Source: an uncultured Treponema sp. (GTDB lineage: Bacteria; Spirochaetota; Spirochaetia; Treponematales; Treponemataceae). Taken from it: a stretch of 64,000 bases of DNA. Each line of letters begins with the position of its first letter. Within the stretch, counting starts at the first letter, position 1. The notes under the pieces are model-generated. The model did no database searches. It was not told where the DNA came from and saw only the letters and a list, made by a program, of their open reading frames with translations. The stretch lies in NCBI GenBank assembly GCA_949300145.1, contig CASGDA010000005.1, forward strand, positions 1 through 64,000. The letters are read 5' to 3'. Positions 26,670-35,125 of this stretch are shown one piece after another. A program made the translations under genes and the position numbers.

Positions 26670-26739
26670 CAGTCTTCCGCCGCCGTATTGCTGCGTATTG
26701 CTGTATCGCCGGATTCAAGATTCAAACTATAAGTTCGTT

Positions 26740-27894
26740 CTAGCGCCGTTTCAGGAATTTTACGGCCCGTTTAAACCAAAACGCCCTCAGGCTTTCAGCC
26801 AGGCGGTAGAGGGTGTACCAGGTGTTTTTCAGCGGAACATCCAGACTTCCGGCACGGTGGATTATTTCCCCTCCGAAACCTGTCTTGAAACGGTACAAAC
26901 CGTGCATGGGGTGTTTTTCATCTTCCGCGGGAGGAATTCCGTAAAAGTCATAGGCACAACAGCCGGATGAATATGCGTCTTGAATTGCCTGCCATTGCAG
27001 GGCGTAAGCCGGCATGAAAGCACGCTTTTTTCCGCCGGAAGCACCGTATAAATAAACGGCCGTCCCCTTATAAAAAACAGTGATAATCGAAGCGAGATTG
27101 TCATTTTCATGCCGGGCAGCGTACAGCCTGATGTCCGCGCCGGAGTGTCCCGCAGAGGCAACCTCAAAAAGGGAGCGGTAATAGTTTTTTCCGTGAATAG
27201 AGATACCGTCCCTTTCCGCAGTTTCCTCATAAAGCCTGTAAAAAATATCCAGGGGCGAAGAATCTCCGCTTTTTGTTTCCAGGGCCTCATGTCCGCGGAA
27301 ACATAAAACTTCCACCCCTTTTTTACCGGCCAACCTTATATTGTACCTCCATTTAGGCTTCATGCCTGAAAAAACACTGTCGGGACCCTGTTCCAGATTT
27401 AAAATCACGGTGTCAGGCGGCTGGATATCGGAGGGGGCTTTCAAAAGTTTAAGAGGCTGTCCCGGTATTGTTGCAGGGATTTTTCCGGGGAAAACATCCC
27501 TGTCAATGTCGGGATCCAGTCTTATGCAAAATGTGTCCCGAGGAAGAAAGGGTTTAACAGCCACGGCCGCTTTCAAAATGAATTCAGAGAAAAAATCCGC
27601 CGCGGAAAAACCGTCAGTTGCAAAGCAGCCGGAAAACCAAACCGAGGCCGGAGCCATCGGAATATAAGCCAGAGAGAAACATTTCAGGAATTTCCTGACT
27701 AAAACCAAAAAATAAAGTGCAAGCGGACGTTTTAATACGGCTGAAGAAACTTCCAGTTTGAAAAAGAAGGACTTCCAGCCGTACTTTCCTTTGAACTCAG
27801 CCCAAAACGGAGCCTGCAAAAAGCTGCCCGCAGAAAACGATTCCGGAAGCGGCCCGGAAACCGGTTCCGCTTTTATGTTTAATCCAAAGTCCAT
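26740..27894 (-). CDS. FemAB-like/GNAT-fold aminoacyltransferase
   Basis: 384 residues, soluble. The N-terminal part has FLQAPFWAEFKGKYGW and FSLAYIPMAPAS, and the C-terminal half has the second GNAT-like unit with LQWQAIQDAYSSGCCAYDFYGI and HGLYRFKTGFGGEI, which match FemX/FemAB-type peptidoglycan interpeptide-bridge transferases (usual form LxWxAIxxAKxxGxxxYDxxGI...GLxxFKxGFGG). FemAB-like proteins use charged tRNA to add residues to peptidoglycan stem peptides; whether this species has such a bridge is unknown. It lies 14 bases after metG, an interesting pairing with a tRNA synthetase. Confidence 0.75.
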   Translation of the reverse strand: MDFGLNIKAEPVSGPLPESFSAGSFLQAPFWAEFKGKYGWKSFFFKLEVSSAVLKRPLALYFLVLVRKFLKCFSLAYIPMAPASVWFSGCFATDGFSAADFFSEFILKAAVAVKPFLPRDTFCIRLDPDIDRDVFPGKIPATIPGQPLKLLKAPSDIQPPDTVILNLEQGPDSVFSGMKPKWRYNIRLAGKKGVEVLCFRGHEALETKSGDSSPLDIFYRLYEETAERDGISIHGKNYYRSLFEVASAGHSGADIRLYAARHENDNLASIITVFYKGTAVYLYGASGGKKRAFMPAYALQWQAIQDAYSSGCCAYDFYGIPPAEDEKHPMHGLYRFKTGFGGEIIHRAGSLDVPLKNTWYTLYRLAESLRAFWFKRAVKFLKRR

Positions 27895-27908
27895 ATATCT
27901 CGCGGGTA

Positions 27909-30299
27909 TCAGGACACGCTTCCGGTTTCAATGTGCGCCAGACGTACCGGTTTCCCGTCTATCAGGAGTTTCCTGCCGTTGATTTGGACAACGTAGTCCT
28001 TTATTTCCATGGGGGCCGAAAAGAATGTGTCCGCGTCGATTACGGCGGGTTTGTCCGCCGGGGCATCGCAACCTTCGAGAATCACAGGTGTTCCGGGTGC
28101 GGCCCAGGAAGAATCCAGCACTTCCACCCTTTCCTTTCCGTCAGAGTCAACGTAATCACCGGCCAGAAGCATGCCTTTTGACTCAACACCGCGCATTTTC
28201 CTCGGTTTCAGGTTATCCGCAATTATGATGGATTTTCCGAGAAGCTCTTCCTCCTTGAAGAAAGGAACGAGCCCTGAAACAATGATACGCTCCTCTCCGG
28301 AACCGTCATCAAGTGTTTCAATGTAAAGTTTTTCAGCATCAGGATGTTTTTCAATCTTAATTATCTTCGCTGTTTTAAGGGCTATTTTTTCGTTGAATAC
28401 AACATCCGCAGGGATATCAGTTTTTTTCTTCCCTTCATCAGCCGCGCCGGCGGAGTTTTTCATGGCCGCTTCATTCACCCTTTCTTTCTGTGTTCCGGAA
28501 TATCTGTCCCGGTAGGAATTGACGGCGGCGTCATCAAGAGGCTTGTAAATAATTTCTGTCTTCACTATTGTATCAAGGCCGTCCCTGGTTCCGACATCTT
28601 TCCATGACAAACATTCACCGGGAGCGGGACAAACAGATTCAGCGGCGGCTTCCGTTTCCGGAAGAATCTCAGCGCTGTCTTTTATGGAAGCGGGGAAAAC
28701 TTTTCCGGAGAAAATCTTCCTGCCGAAGAAGGAAGCGATGCGGTCCGCGAAATCAGGCATATAAGGATGAATCATAACCGCAATATCACGTATAATGTAA
28801 CAAAGCTCGCGTAAAAGGGCGGCCGCTTTCTCAGGATTTTCATTCCTCGCTTTCCAGGGCTCGCAATCCTGGAAGGCTTTGTTTCCTGTCGATGAAAGCG
28901 TGAAAATCATGCGGAAGGCGTCTTTCAAATCAGCCCACTCCAGACTCGCAAGGATTTTTGAGGCTGCATCCGCCGCGGAGGAACGCAGTTCCTGCACCAT
29001 GTTTTTCACATCCTCACTGGAAGAAAGAATGCCGTCTTCGGCGGGGATTTTCCCGCCGTAATAACGGGAAACAAAGGTCAGGGTTCTATTCACGAGGTTG
29101 CCGAGATTGCCGATTAATTCACTGTTTACTTTTTCCTGGAAATCGCTCCATGTGAACTGGGTGTCGGATTTCTCCGGTCTGTTGTAGAAAATGTAAAAGC
29201 GCCACATATCAGCCGGTATGCCGGAATCCCTGGCATCGGTACCGAAAACCCCTACTCCTTTTGACTTGGAGAATTTGCCGTTTTCGTAATTCAGATACTC
29301 GCTGCTTGACATATGGAAAAGCTTTGTCCAGTTCCTGCCGGAACCTATAAGCGTCGAGGGGAAGATAACAGTATGGAACGGAATATTGTCTTTCCCGATA
29401 AACTGGAAAAGCTCCACATTGTCAGGATTCTGCCACCAGGATTTCCAGTCATTTTCCGCCGGGAATTTCCTGACATCCGACAGATACTTCGTGATGGAAA
29501 TATATCCGATGGGAGCATCAAACCACACATAAAAAACCTTGTCCTCAAAACCCTTGACGGGAACAGGGATCCCCCACTTCAAATCCCTGGTTATCGCCCG
29601 TTCCTGCAAACCGTCCCGGATCCATGCCTGGGTCATCTGCAGGGCGTTTTTCGCCCATTTACCGGCAACGCTGGCTTCTTTCATCCAAGATTCATATTCA
29701 GGAAGAATCGAAGGCAAATCAATGTAAAGGTGTTTTGTCTCCTTCAATTCAGGAGTGCTTCCGCAGGTTGAACATCTGGGGGACTTCAATTCAACAGGGT
29801 CCAGAAGTTTTCCGCAGGATTCACATTGATCCCCCCTGGCATCCTCATAACCGCAGGAAGGACAGCCCCCGCGCACATAACGGTCCGCAAGAAACCTTGA
29901 ACATGACGGGCAGAAAAGCTGCTGTATCGTATGCTCTTTTATAAAACCGTTTTCCTGCAAATCCAGGAACATCTGCTGGGTCACTTCAGTCTGCTGGGCG
30001 GTGGAGGTTCTTCCGAAAATATCAAAGGAAATCCCGAACCAATTATAAATATCACGGTGTATTCTATAATAATAATCGCACAATTCCCGCGGGGTCTTAC
30101 CTTCTTCCTGGGCCTTTGTTTCCGTGGCTGTACCGTATTCGTCAGTACCGCAAACATAAAGCGTTTCATATCCTTTCAGGCGGCAGAAGCGGGCGAAAAC
30201 ATCCGCGGAAAGCACCTGGATTAAATTACCCAGATGCGGAACATTATTGACATAAGGGAGGGCCGAAGTAATGAGTTTTTTCTTCTGTTCGTTATTCAT
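27909..30299 (-). CDS. metG: Methionyl-tRNA synthetase with C-terminal tRNA-binding domain
   Basis: 796 residues from the ATG at 30299. An ATG two codons upstream (30305) lies before the predicted transcription start, so the second ATG is favoured. It has class I motifs ALPYVNNVPHLGN (HIGH form) and KFSKSKG (KMSKS form), and a four-Cys zinc-knuckle pair (CPSCSRF, CPSCGYE, CESCGK, CSTCGS), placing it in the two-knuckle E. coli-like class. The C-terminal EMAP/Trbp111-like domain (HPDAEKLYIETLD, KPRKMRGVESKGMLLAG) is followed by about 50 extra residues of unknown role. A long Glu/Ala-rich linker separates the anticodon domain from it. Confidence 0.95.
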   Translation of the reverse strand: MNNEQKKKLITSALPYVNNVPHLGNLIQVLSADVFARFCRLKGYETLYVCGTDEYGTATETKAQEEGKTPRELCDYYYRIHRDIYNWFGISFDIFGRTSTAQQTEVTQQMFLDLQENGFIKEHTIQQLFCPSCSRFLADRYVRGGCPSCGYEDARGDQCESCGKLLDPVELKSPRCSTCGSTPELKETKHLYIDLPSILPEYESWMKEASVAGKWAKNALQMTQAWIRDGLQERAITRDLKWGIPVPVKGFEDKVFYVWFDAPIGYISITKYLSDVRKFPAENDWKSWWQNPDNVELFQFIGKDNIPFHTVIFPSTLIGSGRNWTKLFHMSSSEYLNYENGKFSKSKGVGVFGTDARDSGIPADMWRFYIFYNRPEKSDTQFTWSDFQEKVNSELIGNLGNLVNRTLTFVSRYYGGKIPAEDGILSSSEDVKNMVQELRSSAADAASKILASLEWADLKDAFRMIFTLSSTGNKAFQDCEPWKARNENPEKAAALLRELCYIIRDIAVMIHPYMPDFADRIASFFGRKIFSGKVFPASIKDSAEILPETEAAAESVCPAPGECLSWKDVGTRDGLDTIVKTEIIYKPLDDAAVNSYRDRYSGTQKERVNEAAMKNSAGAADEGKKKTDIPADVVFNEKIALKTAKIIKIEKHPDAEKLYIETLDDGSGEERIIVSGLVPFFKEEELLGKSIIIADNLKPRKMRGVESKGMLLAGDYVDSDGKERVEVLDSSWAAPGTPVILEGCDAPADKPAVIDADTFFSAPMEIKDYVVQINGRKLLIDGKPVRLAHIETGSVS

Positions 30300-30307
30300 A
30301 GACATGA

Positions 30308-30336
30308 ATAATAACGTTTAATCATCTGTTTTTCAA
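30308..30336 (-). promoter_or_regulatory. Promoter abutting metG
   Basis: On the minus strand TTGAAA (30336-30331), a 17-base spacer and TATTAT (30313-30308). Eight bases separate the -10 from the ATG at 30299, while the first ATG (30305) lies only 2 bases from the -10 and should not be in the mRNA. Confidence 0.6.
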
Positions 30337-30361
30337 TACTGCGCGGAAAGTCATACCTCAA

Positions 30362-32311
30362 TCATACCTCAAGGGTAAGGAACACGGTTTTTTCAGTTTC
30401 ATAGCCGGGACTCAAATCAACCTGCCAGTGGAGGAAAACCTTCAGCACCTTGTAAAAAGATTCAGGAGAGGAAGGAACATACGGCTCCGCGCAGGTTATG
30501 ATATCGGCGTTTTCATTCGCCTCAATTTTGAATTTTGCCAGGTCATCGGAATCGCAGATGAGAATCCATTCGGCCTTTTCAAATGAGAAATCCCCCGGTT
30601 CACCGCTGTGGCGAGATTCACCGGAAAAAACGGAAACGGAAGGGGCTTTCTTTTTGGCGGGAGACAAGATGAAATCAAGCTCCGTCATAAAAATCCCCGA
30701 AAGATTCAAGGGACTCTCATTTTTCAGGATAAACTGCACCTGTACACCGTTTTTCTTAAAGGCATACTGTTTCTTCAAAGAAACAGGCTGGTTGAAACCG
30801 CCGTAAAAACCGGAAGTCTTCAGGTTAAGCTCAAGACGGTTTATATCCTCCCCGGCCTCCTGGTAAAAATTCGAAGAAAAAACCTGCGGAAGAGAGGCTG
30901 GACCGGAGCTGACAAGCGGAAGGCTTTCCCGGTTGATAAAATAATCGATGAAAAGTCCGCCGCCGCAATTCAAATATTTTTCGTATTCACATTCGCGGGG
31001 AAAGTCGCAGAAATTTTTCCCCGCTTTGAAAACGTCAAATTCGAAGATTTTTCCCCCCGCAAGATGAACATACATATTCATCTTTTCTGTTTGGGAAAGA
31101 TATTCGTTAAGCCTGTCAAAGTCGTAGTCAAATGAAATGATGGAATCGCTGAAAATACCTTTCTGTCTTGTCATTTTTTCCGCCGACAGAAGTTTTTTGT
31201 ATATATATGAACGGGCCGCGGCCCTCCGCGCCGGATCAGTCTGCGAGAACAGCAGATAATTCTGGGCGGAGCATAATTCCTCCATGGCGGAATTCCGTCT
31301 GGACTTATCCCCCCGGATTTGATTCACAAGAGTATGCACATACATCATTTTTGAATACAAATTAAAGGCTCCCGGAAGTGAATTAAGGATGTTCTGTTTT
31401 ACGGGTATTTTTGACAGGGCTGCATAATCACATCCGGCAGGGGGATTGATGATATCCATGGGAGCCATTCCCGAAGGCAGAAACATCCACCTCTGTCCTT
31501 TCCTGGTGTTTTTTACAATCTGCGCCGCGGTTTCCAAAGAAAGCTGTACGTTTTCGGTTTTTACGAAATCCAGCAGCCTGAGTATCCAGGGGGCATCACC
31601 TGAAAAAACTTTTTGAATCAGCTCCGGTTTTATGAAAAAAACAATGTCACCGTGTTCCGCCTCCCCCAAAGAATCAAACAGGGCGGTACAGAATTTCCGG
31701 ACAGACATTTCCGCCCCGGCATCTTCGGTATATTCTTCGATAAAAGCATTCAGGGAAGCGTCCGAAGGTATCGCGGTCGCCGTTTTTCCGTTCTCTTCGA
31801 CAGAAACAGGGGAATTCCCGTCCACGCCGGGGAAACCGCTGTATTTAAGCATGAATCTGTCAACCAGCACATACTCAATACCGCAGGTGGACAGAGCGGA
31901 AATCATGGCCGGCTCCCAGGCACTGGCGGGAAGCCAAGCCCCCCTCGGACGTCTGCCGAGTTTTTTCCGGAGGGAGGTCGTAAGCATTTCTATCTGGGCG
32001 ACCCTCTCCGCCGAAGGGATAAAGGGAAAATAAGGGGAAAAATATCCGCCGCCGAGTATATCAAGCTTTTTTTTCGCGGCTAATTCGCAGGAGACAGCGA
32101 AAAACTCAGGATAATGCTGGTCAAGCCAGGAAACGGCATCCCCGGAAAGGTACAATGTGAACGGTATGTCCTGACGGTTACAAAGGAAATGTAAAAGCGG
32201 TTTCAGTATGTTTGAATAACTTTTTTCCAGAGAGGCTCTGTCGGCTAAGGGATCGAGGACGTAATATGTTCCTAAACACAGTGAAACAGATTTTTCCATA
32301 CCAATTGTCAT
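30362..32311 (-). CDS. GH57-like protein lacking catalytic residues
   Basis: 649 residues from the ATG at 32311. It resembles GH57 4-alpha-glucanotransferases/amylases: LDILGGGYFSPYFP (region 2), RPRGAWLPASAWEPAM and GIEYVLVDRFM (region 3), and a C-terminal beta-sandwich. The usual catalytic residues are missing. Region 3 normally reads WLxERxW with Glu as nucleophile, but here it is WLPASAW (Ala129). The acid/base region (normally FxDDGEKFG) reads VFFIKPELIQKVF (about 225-236). The N-terminal HQP is GTY. So it is probably a non-catalytic carbohydrate-binding or regulatory relative. It lies downstream of the Rnf-like operon with its own TATAAT. Confidence 0.8.
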   Translation of the reverse strand: MTIGMEKSVSLCLGTYYVLDPLADRASLEKSYSNILKPLLHFLCNRQDIPFTLYLSGDAVSWLDQHYPEFFAVSCELAAKKKLDILGGGYFSPYFPFIPSAERVAQIEMLTTSLRKKLGRRPRGAWLPASAWEPAMISALSTCGIEYVLVDRFMLKYSGFPGVDGNSPVSVEENGKTATAIPSDASLNAFIEEYTEDAGAEMSVRKFCTALFDSLGEAEHGDIVFFIKPELIQKVFSGDAPWILRLLDFVKTENVQLSLETAAQIVKNTRKGQRWMFLPSGMAPMDIINPPAGCDYAALSKIPVKQNILNSLPGAFNLYSKMMYVHTLVNQIRGDKSRRNSAMEELCSAQNYLLFSQTDPARRAAARSYIYKKLLSAEKMTRQKGIFSDSIISFDYDFDRLNEYLSQTEKMNMYVHLAGGKIFEFDVFKAGKNFCDFPRECEYEKYLNCGGGLFIDYFINRESLPLVSSGPASLPQVFSSNFYQEAGEDINRLELNLKTSGFYGGFNQPVSLKKQYAFKKNGVQVQFILKNESPLNLSGIFMTELDFILSPAKKKAPSVSVFSGESRHSGEPGDFSFEKAEWILICDSDDLAKFKIEANENADIITCAEPYVPSSPESFYKVLKVFLHWQVDLSPGYETEKTVFLTLEV

Positions 32312-32320
32312 ATCTAATAC

Positions 32321-32326
32321 ATTATA
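32321..32326 (-). promoter_or_regulatory. -10 box abutting the GH57-like gene
   Basis: A perfect TATAAT on the minus strand (32326-32321), 9 bases before the ATG at 32311. The -35 region is weak. No ribosome site is present between -10 and ATG. Confidence 0.5.
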
Positions 32327-32377
32327 CAGCAAAAAACCCAAATAAATGGTAAAAAGTTATTTCCTATGCAAATATTT

Positions 32378-32950
32378 TCAATTCAAGAATTCAGAATGGG
32401 AACCCCACATCATGCTGAAAACAAAGGCGAACATGGAGAAAATTCCCAGTAAAACCAGATACATCGGGAAACCGGATCTTGAACCGGGGACAGAAATAAC
32501 CGAAATCCTCTGCAAAACAGATATTACCAGGAACAAAAACAAAAAGAAGGAAAGCATACATGAAAGGGAAATCACCAGGGAATCAATGAAAGAAATTCCC
32601 TCCGAAAGGGACAAAAAAACAATCCCGAAAAGAAACAAATATTCAAAAATCTGCGGGGATTCCCTGGATTCAAAAATAAAGACGGACGGCAGCAGGGTAT
32701 AAATTACGGCGGAAACAAAAAACACCGCGACAGGGATTACAAAACCCAACCCGAAGGGAGCGATAAACATGGAAACCGGGAACCACAAAAGCGCACAGGA
32801 TAAAACAGCCGTGAATACCAGCCTTGGCATTGTTTTAAACAACCGGAAATCAATGCATCCTCCGGCGGACGAAAGAAAATTCATACCTATGCCGTAAGAA
32901 AAAACGGCGGAGGCAGACAGAAAATACATCAGGAAAGTCAAAAAAAACAT
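32378..32950 (-). CDS. rnfA: RnfA-like integral membrane protein (divergent)
   Basis: 190 residues with about six membrane segments and a good GGAG site. The order of features follows RnfA: a first helix, GLGFVIPVAVFFVSAVIYTLL, and ESPQIFEYLFLFGIVFLSL, which aligns with the RnfA stretch ending in LPLITTNC. The Cys residues that RnfA and RnfE use to hold a [2Fe-2S] cluster in the membrane are absent by eye: the first motif (LGxCPxLG) reads YGIGMNFLSS and the NC of the second is not found. The assignment rests on position as last gene of a C-D-G-E-A order plus this weak similarity; no rnfB follows. Confidence 0.5.
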   Translation of the reverse strand: MFFLTFLMYFLSASAVFSYGIGMNFLSSAGGCIDFRLFKTMPRLVFTAVLSCALLWFPVSMFIAPFGLGFVIPVAVFFVSAVIYTLLPSVFIFESRESPQIFEYLFLFGIVFLSLSEGISFIDSLVISLSCMLSFFLFLFLVISVLQRISVISVPGSRSGFPMYLVLLGIFSMFAFVFSMMWGSHSEFLN

Positions 32951-32982
32951 TTTTTCTCCTTAGCTATGCAAACAAGCGGAAA

Positions 32983-33582
32983 TCAGGACATTTCCACTGC
33001 GGAACCGCTTGAACCGATATAATTTGCAAACCAGAAAACGAAACCGGTAAGAATAAGGGAACCGGGAAAACTTCCCCAGAAACGTGTGAATTCAAGAATC
33101 CAGGGCGGCAGGACAGACATAAAAATCAAGCCGTCAGCAACAGGAATTGATAATGTCCCGAAATACAAAAATTCACGGAAAAACGAGAACAGAAACAGGA
33201 AAAGGAATCCTATCAAAACGGGAGGATAACCGTCAAAGGAAGAGGCTTCTCCGGCATTTCCGTTATATGCGGAAATTCTGTCAAAAATCATGTATGAAAA
33301 CGGAATGATATAAATATAAAAATCCAGTATCACGGACGGAACCGACAGTGTGATTTTCAGAAAACATGAAAAAAGGGCGGCGGACAATAAAAGAAACGAA
33401 ATTTCAATTATGATATTGAAATCTTTCTTTATTTCACAGCGTGAAATTAATTTCCTCACACCCAAAAGAACTAAAAAAAGCAGGCAGAATTCCAAAGCGA
33501 GGATAATTCCGAATGAAAAACGGGAAAGCGCCGGAAAAACCGGACAGGCGGCTATTATAAAAAAAACGGTATTCCTTTTCAT
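32983..33582 (-). CDS. rnfE: RnfE-like integral membrane protein (divergent)
   Basis: 199 residues, about six membrane segments. Two features align well with RnfE: ACPVFPALS near the N-terminus (RnfE LGLCPTLAV), so the first cluster Cys (C13) is kept, and FREFLYFGTLSIP preceded by DGYPPVLIGFLF (RnfE DGxxxGxGFxxxLxxLGxIREILGxGTL). The second Cys motif (normally IPLIVVNCIILGR) reads IPFSYMIFDR, without Cys. The start overlaps the rnfG-like stop by 4 bases. Like the rest of this operon it keeps the fold but not all cofactor ligands. Confidence 0.62.
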   Translation of the reverse strand: MKRNTVFFIIAACPVFPALSRFSFGIILALEFCLLFLVLLGVRKLISRCEIKKDFNIIIEISFLLLSAALFSCFLKITLSVPSVILDFYIYIIPFSYMIFDRISAYNGNAGEASSFDGYPPVLIGFLFLFLFSFFREFLYFGTLSIPVADGLIFMSVLPPWILEFTRFWGSFPGSLILTGFVFWFANYIGSSGSAVEMS

Positions 33583-34118
33583 TTTGCAGACACTCCTGTT
33601 GAAATCCCCGGTCCGCCATTTACAATGCGCAGGGCAATATTTTCAAGCCTGTGGACCCAGCCTTTCAGAATACCGGGGGAAAGATTCCGCCCCGCATTTT
33701 CCATATCGGAACCGGAGGCTCTGTCCAAGGAAGACTGGCAGCAGTTGCCTATGAAGGAAATTCCGGAACCGGCGGAAAAATAAAAAACGGACAGCACGGG
33801 ACCGGCATTGTCAGTCACAGGGACAACAAAAAACAAACCGTTTCCATTCCCTGAAGAAAAAACATAGCCGAAATTCTTTCCCAGCCCTTTGACACGGAGA
33901 CGCTCTCCAAGCACAGGCGGTTTCATGCCGGCAAAAACAGGAGCCGGAGAAGATGAAAGCACCGTATCCGCAACATTCCTCACAACCTCCTCCGTTTTCC
34001 TTTCACCGAAATAATTCACGGTAAAAACAACGGCCACAACCAAAATGATAATGCAAACCGATAATATACGGAATTCCAATACCAAGCTGCCTTTTTCCGT
34101 GCGCATATTATTTGTCAT
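33579..34118 (-). CDS. rnfG: RnfG-like protein without the flavinylation motif
   Basis: 179 residues with one N-terminal membrane segment (about 14-38) and an external domain, the RnfG/NqrC arrangement. Normal RnfG carries covalent FMN on Thr in a [S/T]GAT motif. No SGAT or TGAT exists here; the corresponding region, NLSPGILKGWVHRLEN, has no Thr. The segment FGYVFSSGNGNGLFFVVPV aligns loosely with the FMN-domain beta strands. It is coupled by 4-base overlaps to the genes on both sides. The assignment is by gene order and architecture rather than strong sequence similarity. Confidence 0.55.
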   Translation of the reverse strand: MTNNMRTEKGSLVLEFRILSVCIIILVVAVVFTVNYFGERKTEEVVRNVADTVLSSSPAPVFAGMKPPVLGERLRVKGLGKNFGYVFSSGNGNGLFFVVPVTDNAGPVLSVFYFSAGSGISFIGNCCQSSLDRASGSDMENAGRNLSPGILKGWVHRLENIALRIVNGGPGISTGVSAK

Positions 34119-35125
34119 ATCAGAGTCTCCACCGGAGATATTCCAAGGATTTTATTTTCAATTAATTCAATGGCAGGATTGAATACATTCACCACAAAAA
34201 CGGTCAATACCGCCCCGGAAGGAAATATATCCTGTCCGCAGAATAAAAATGCGGCGGAAGCTGCGATAAGACCCGAAAAAATACGTCCGGGTTTTGTCCT
34301 CGGACTGGAGGATGTGTCGGACAATAAATAAAAGCCTACGAATAAAATCCCATTCATAAAAAGATGGAAAAACACATCACCTGAAGGGAAAGCGAAAAAA
34401 ATCGAGGACAAAACACGCGTGGAGGAAAACAAAAAAACCAACACGCTGTATCCCGCAATAAAAACAACGGGAACAATCCAGTCAACGACATCATATGCAA
34501 TGAGAACAACCGAAGCCGCCAATGTCAGAACCCCGAATTTCAAAGCCGTCACAGGGGCCGCGGGATTAAAGAAAAGGGAAACGTAACCGCCGGGAAGATT
34601 GATACCGGAAGGTCTCAGCAGATATGTATTCAGAAACCAGGTTATCTCCGAATCAAAATTCGACTGCACGGGTAAAAGGCCGGAAACCGAAGCCGCCTGA
34701 AATACGGAGGGAGAGGAAATACAGGCGAAAACAACCGCGAAAGCGGAGGCGCTAAGCCAGGAATTCCCCTTTCCGTTGAAAAAATTCCTCGCGATGAAAA
34801 TTCCGAAAAAGGAAGAGACAGCGGCCAAAAACGGATTCAAATACACTGGAAGAAGGAATCCCGTAACCAGACCGGAGACCAAAACCGTACCGTCTGAAAA
34901 ACGTTTGAAACCGTCCCCTTCTTTCGGGCGGCAAAAACATAACTCCGCGGCTACAGCACCGGCAAGTGACGCACAAATAACGGTCAAAGCCTGTATATCA
35001 TTAAAATATCCCAGGAGGAAAACCTGGGGAACAAGCGACAAAATTATCGCTATGGAAGAAATTCTCAGCTGGCAGCCGGCGAAAACAAAGGGGGACGGAG
35101 ATACATTCCATTCTGTATTTTTCAA
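34115..35125 (-). CDS. rnfD: RnfD/NqrB-like membrane protein without the flavinylation motif
   Basis: 336 residues starting at a TTG (35125) with GGAGG 6 bases upstream and overlapping the rnfC-like stop (TTGA); the open frame runs further but has no better start. About nine membrane segments follow the RnfD pattern: SDGTVLVSGLVTGFLLP, then ARNFFNGKGNSWLSASAFA (normally FGGLGxNxFNPAxxGRA). The covalent-FMN site of RnfD (SGATPL) reads SGLLPV at about 148-153, so the accepting Thr is replaced by Leu. The similarity to RnfD is clear enough for confidence in the family, and the lost residue is a point change within a recognisable motif. Confidence 0.72.
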   Translation of the reverse strand: MKNTEWNVSPSPFVFAGCQLRISSIAIILSLVPQVFLLGYFNDIQALTVICASLAGAVAAELCFCRPKEGDGFKRFSDGTVLVSGLVTGFLLPVYLNPFLAAVSSFFGIFIARNFFNGKGNSWLSASAFAVVFACISSPSVFQAASVSGLLPVQSNFDSEITWFLNTYLLRPSGINLPGGYVSLFFNPAAPVTALKFGVLTLAASVVLIAYDVVDWIVPVVFIAGYSVLVFLFSSTRVLSSIFFAFPSGDVFFHLFMNGILFVGFYLLSDTSSSPRTKPGRIFSGLIAASAAFLFCGQDIFPSGAVLTVFVVNVFNPAIELIENKILGISPVETLI

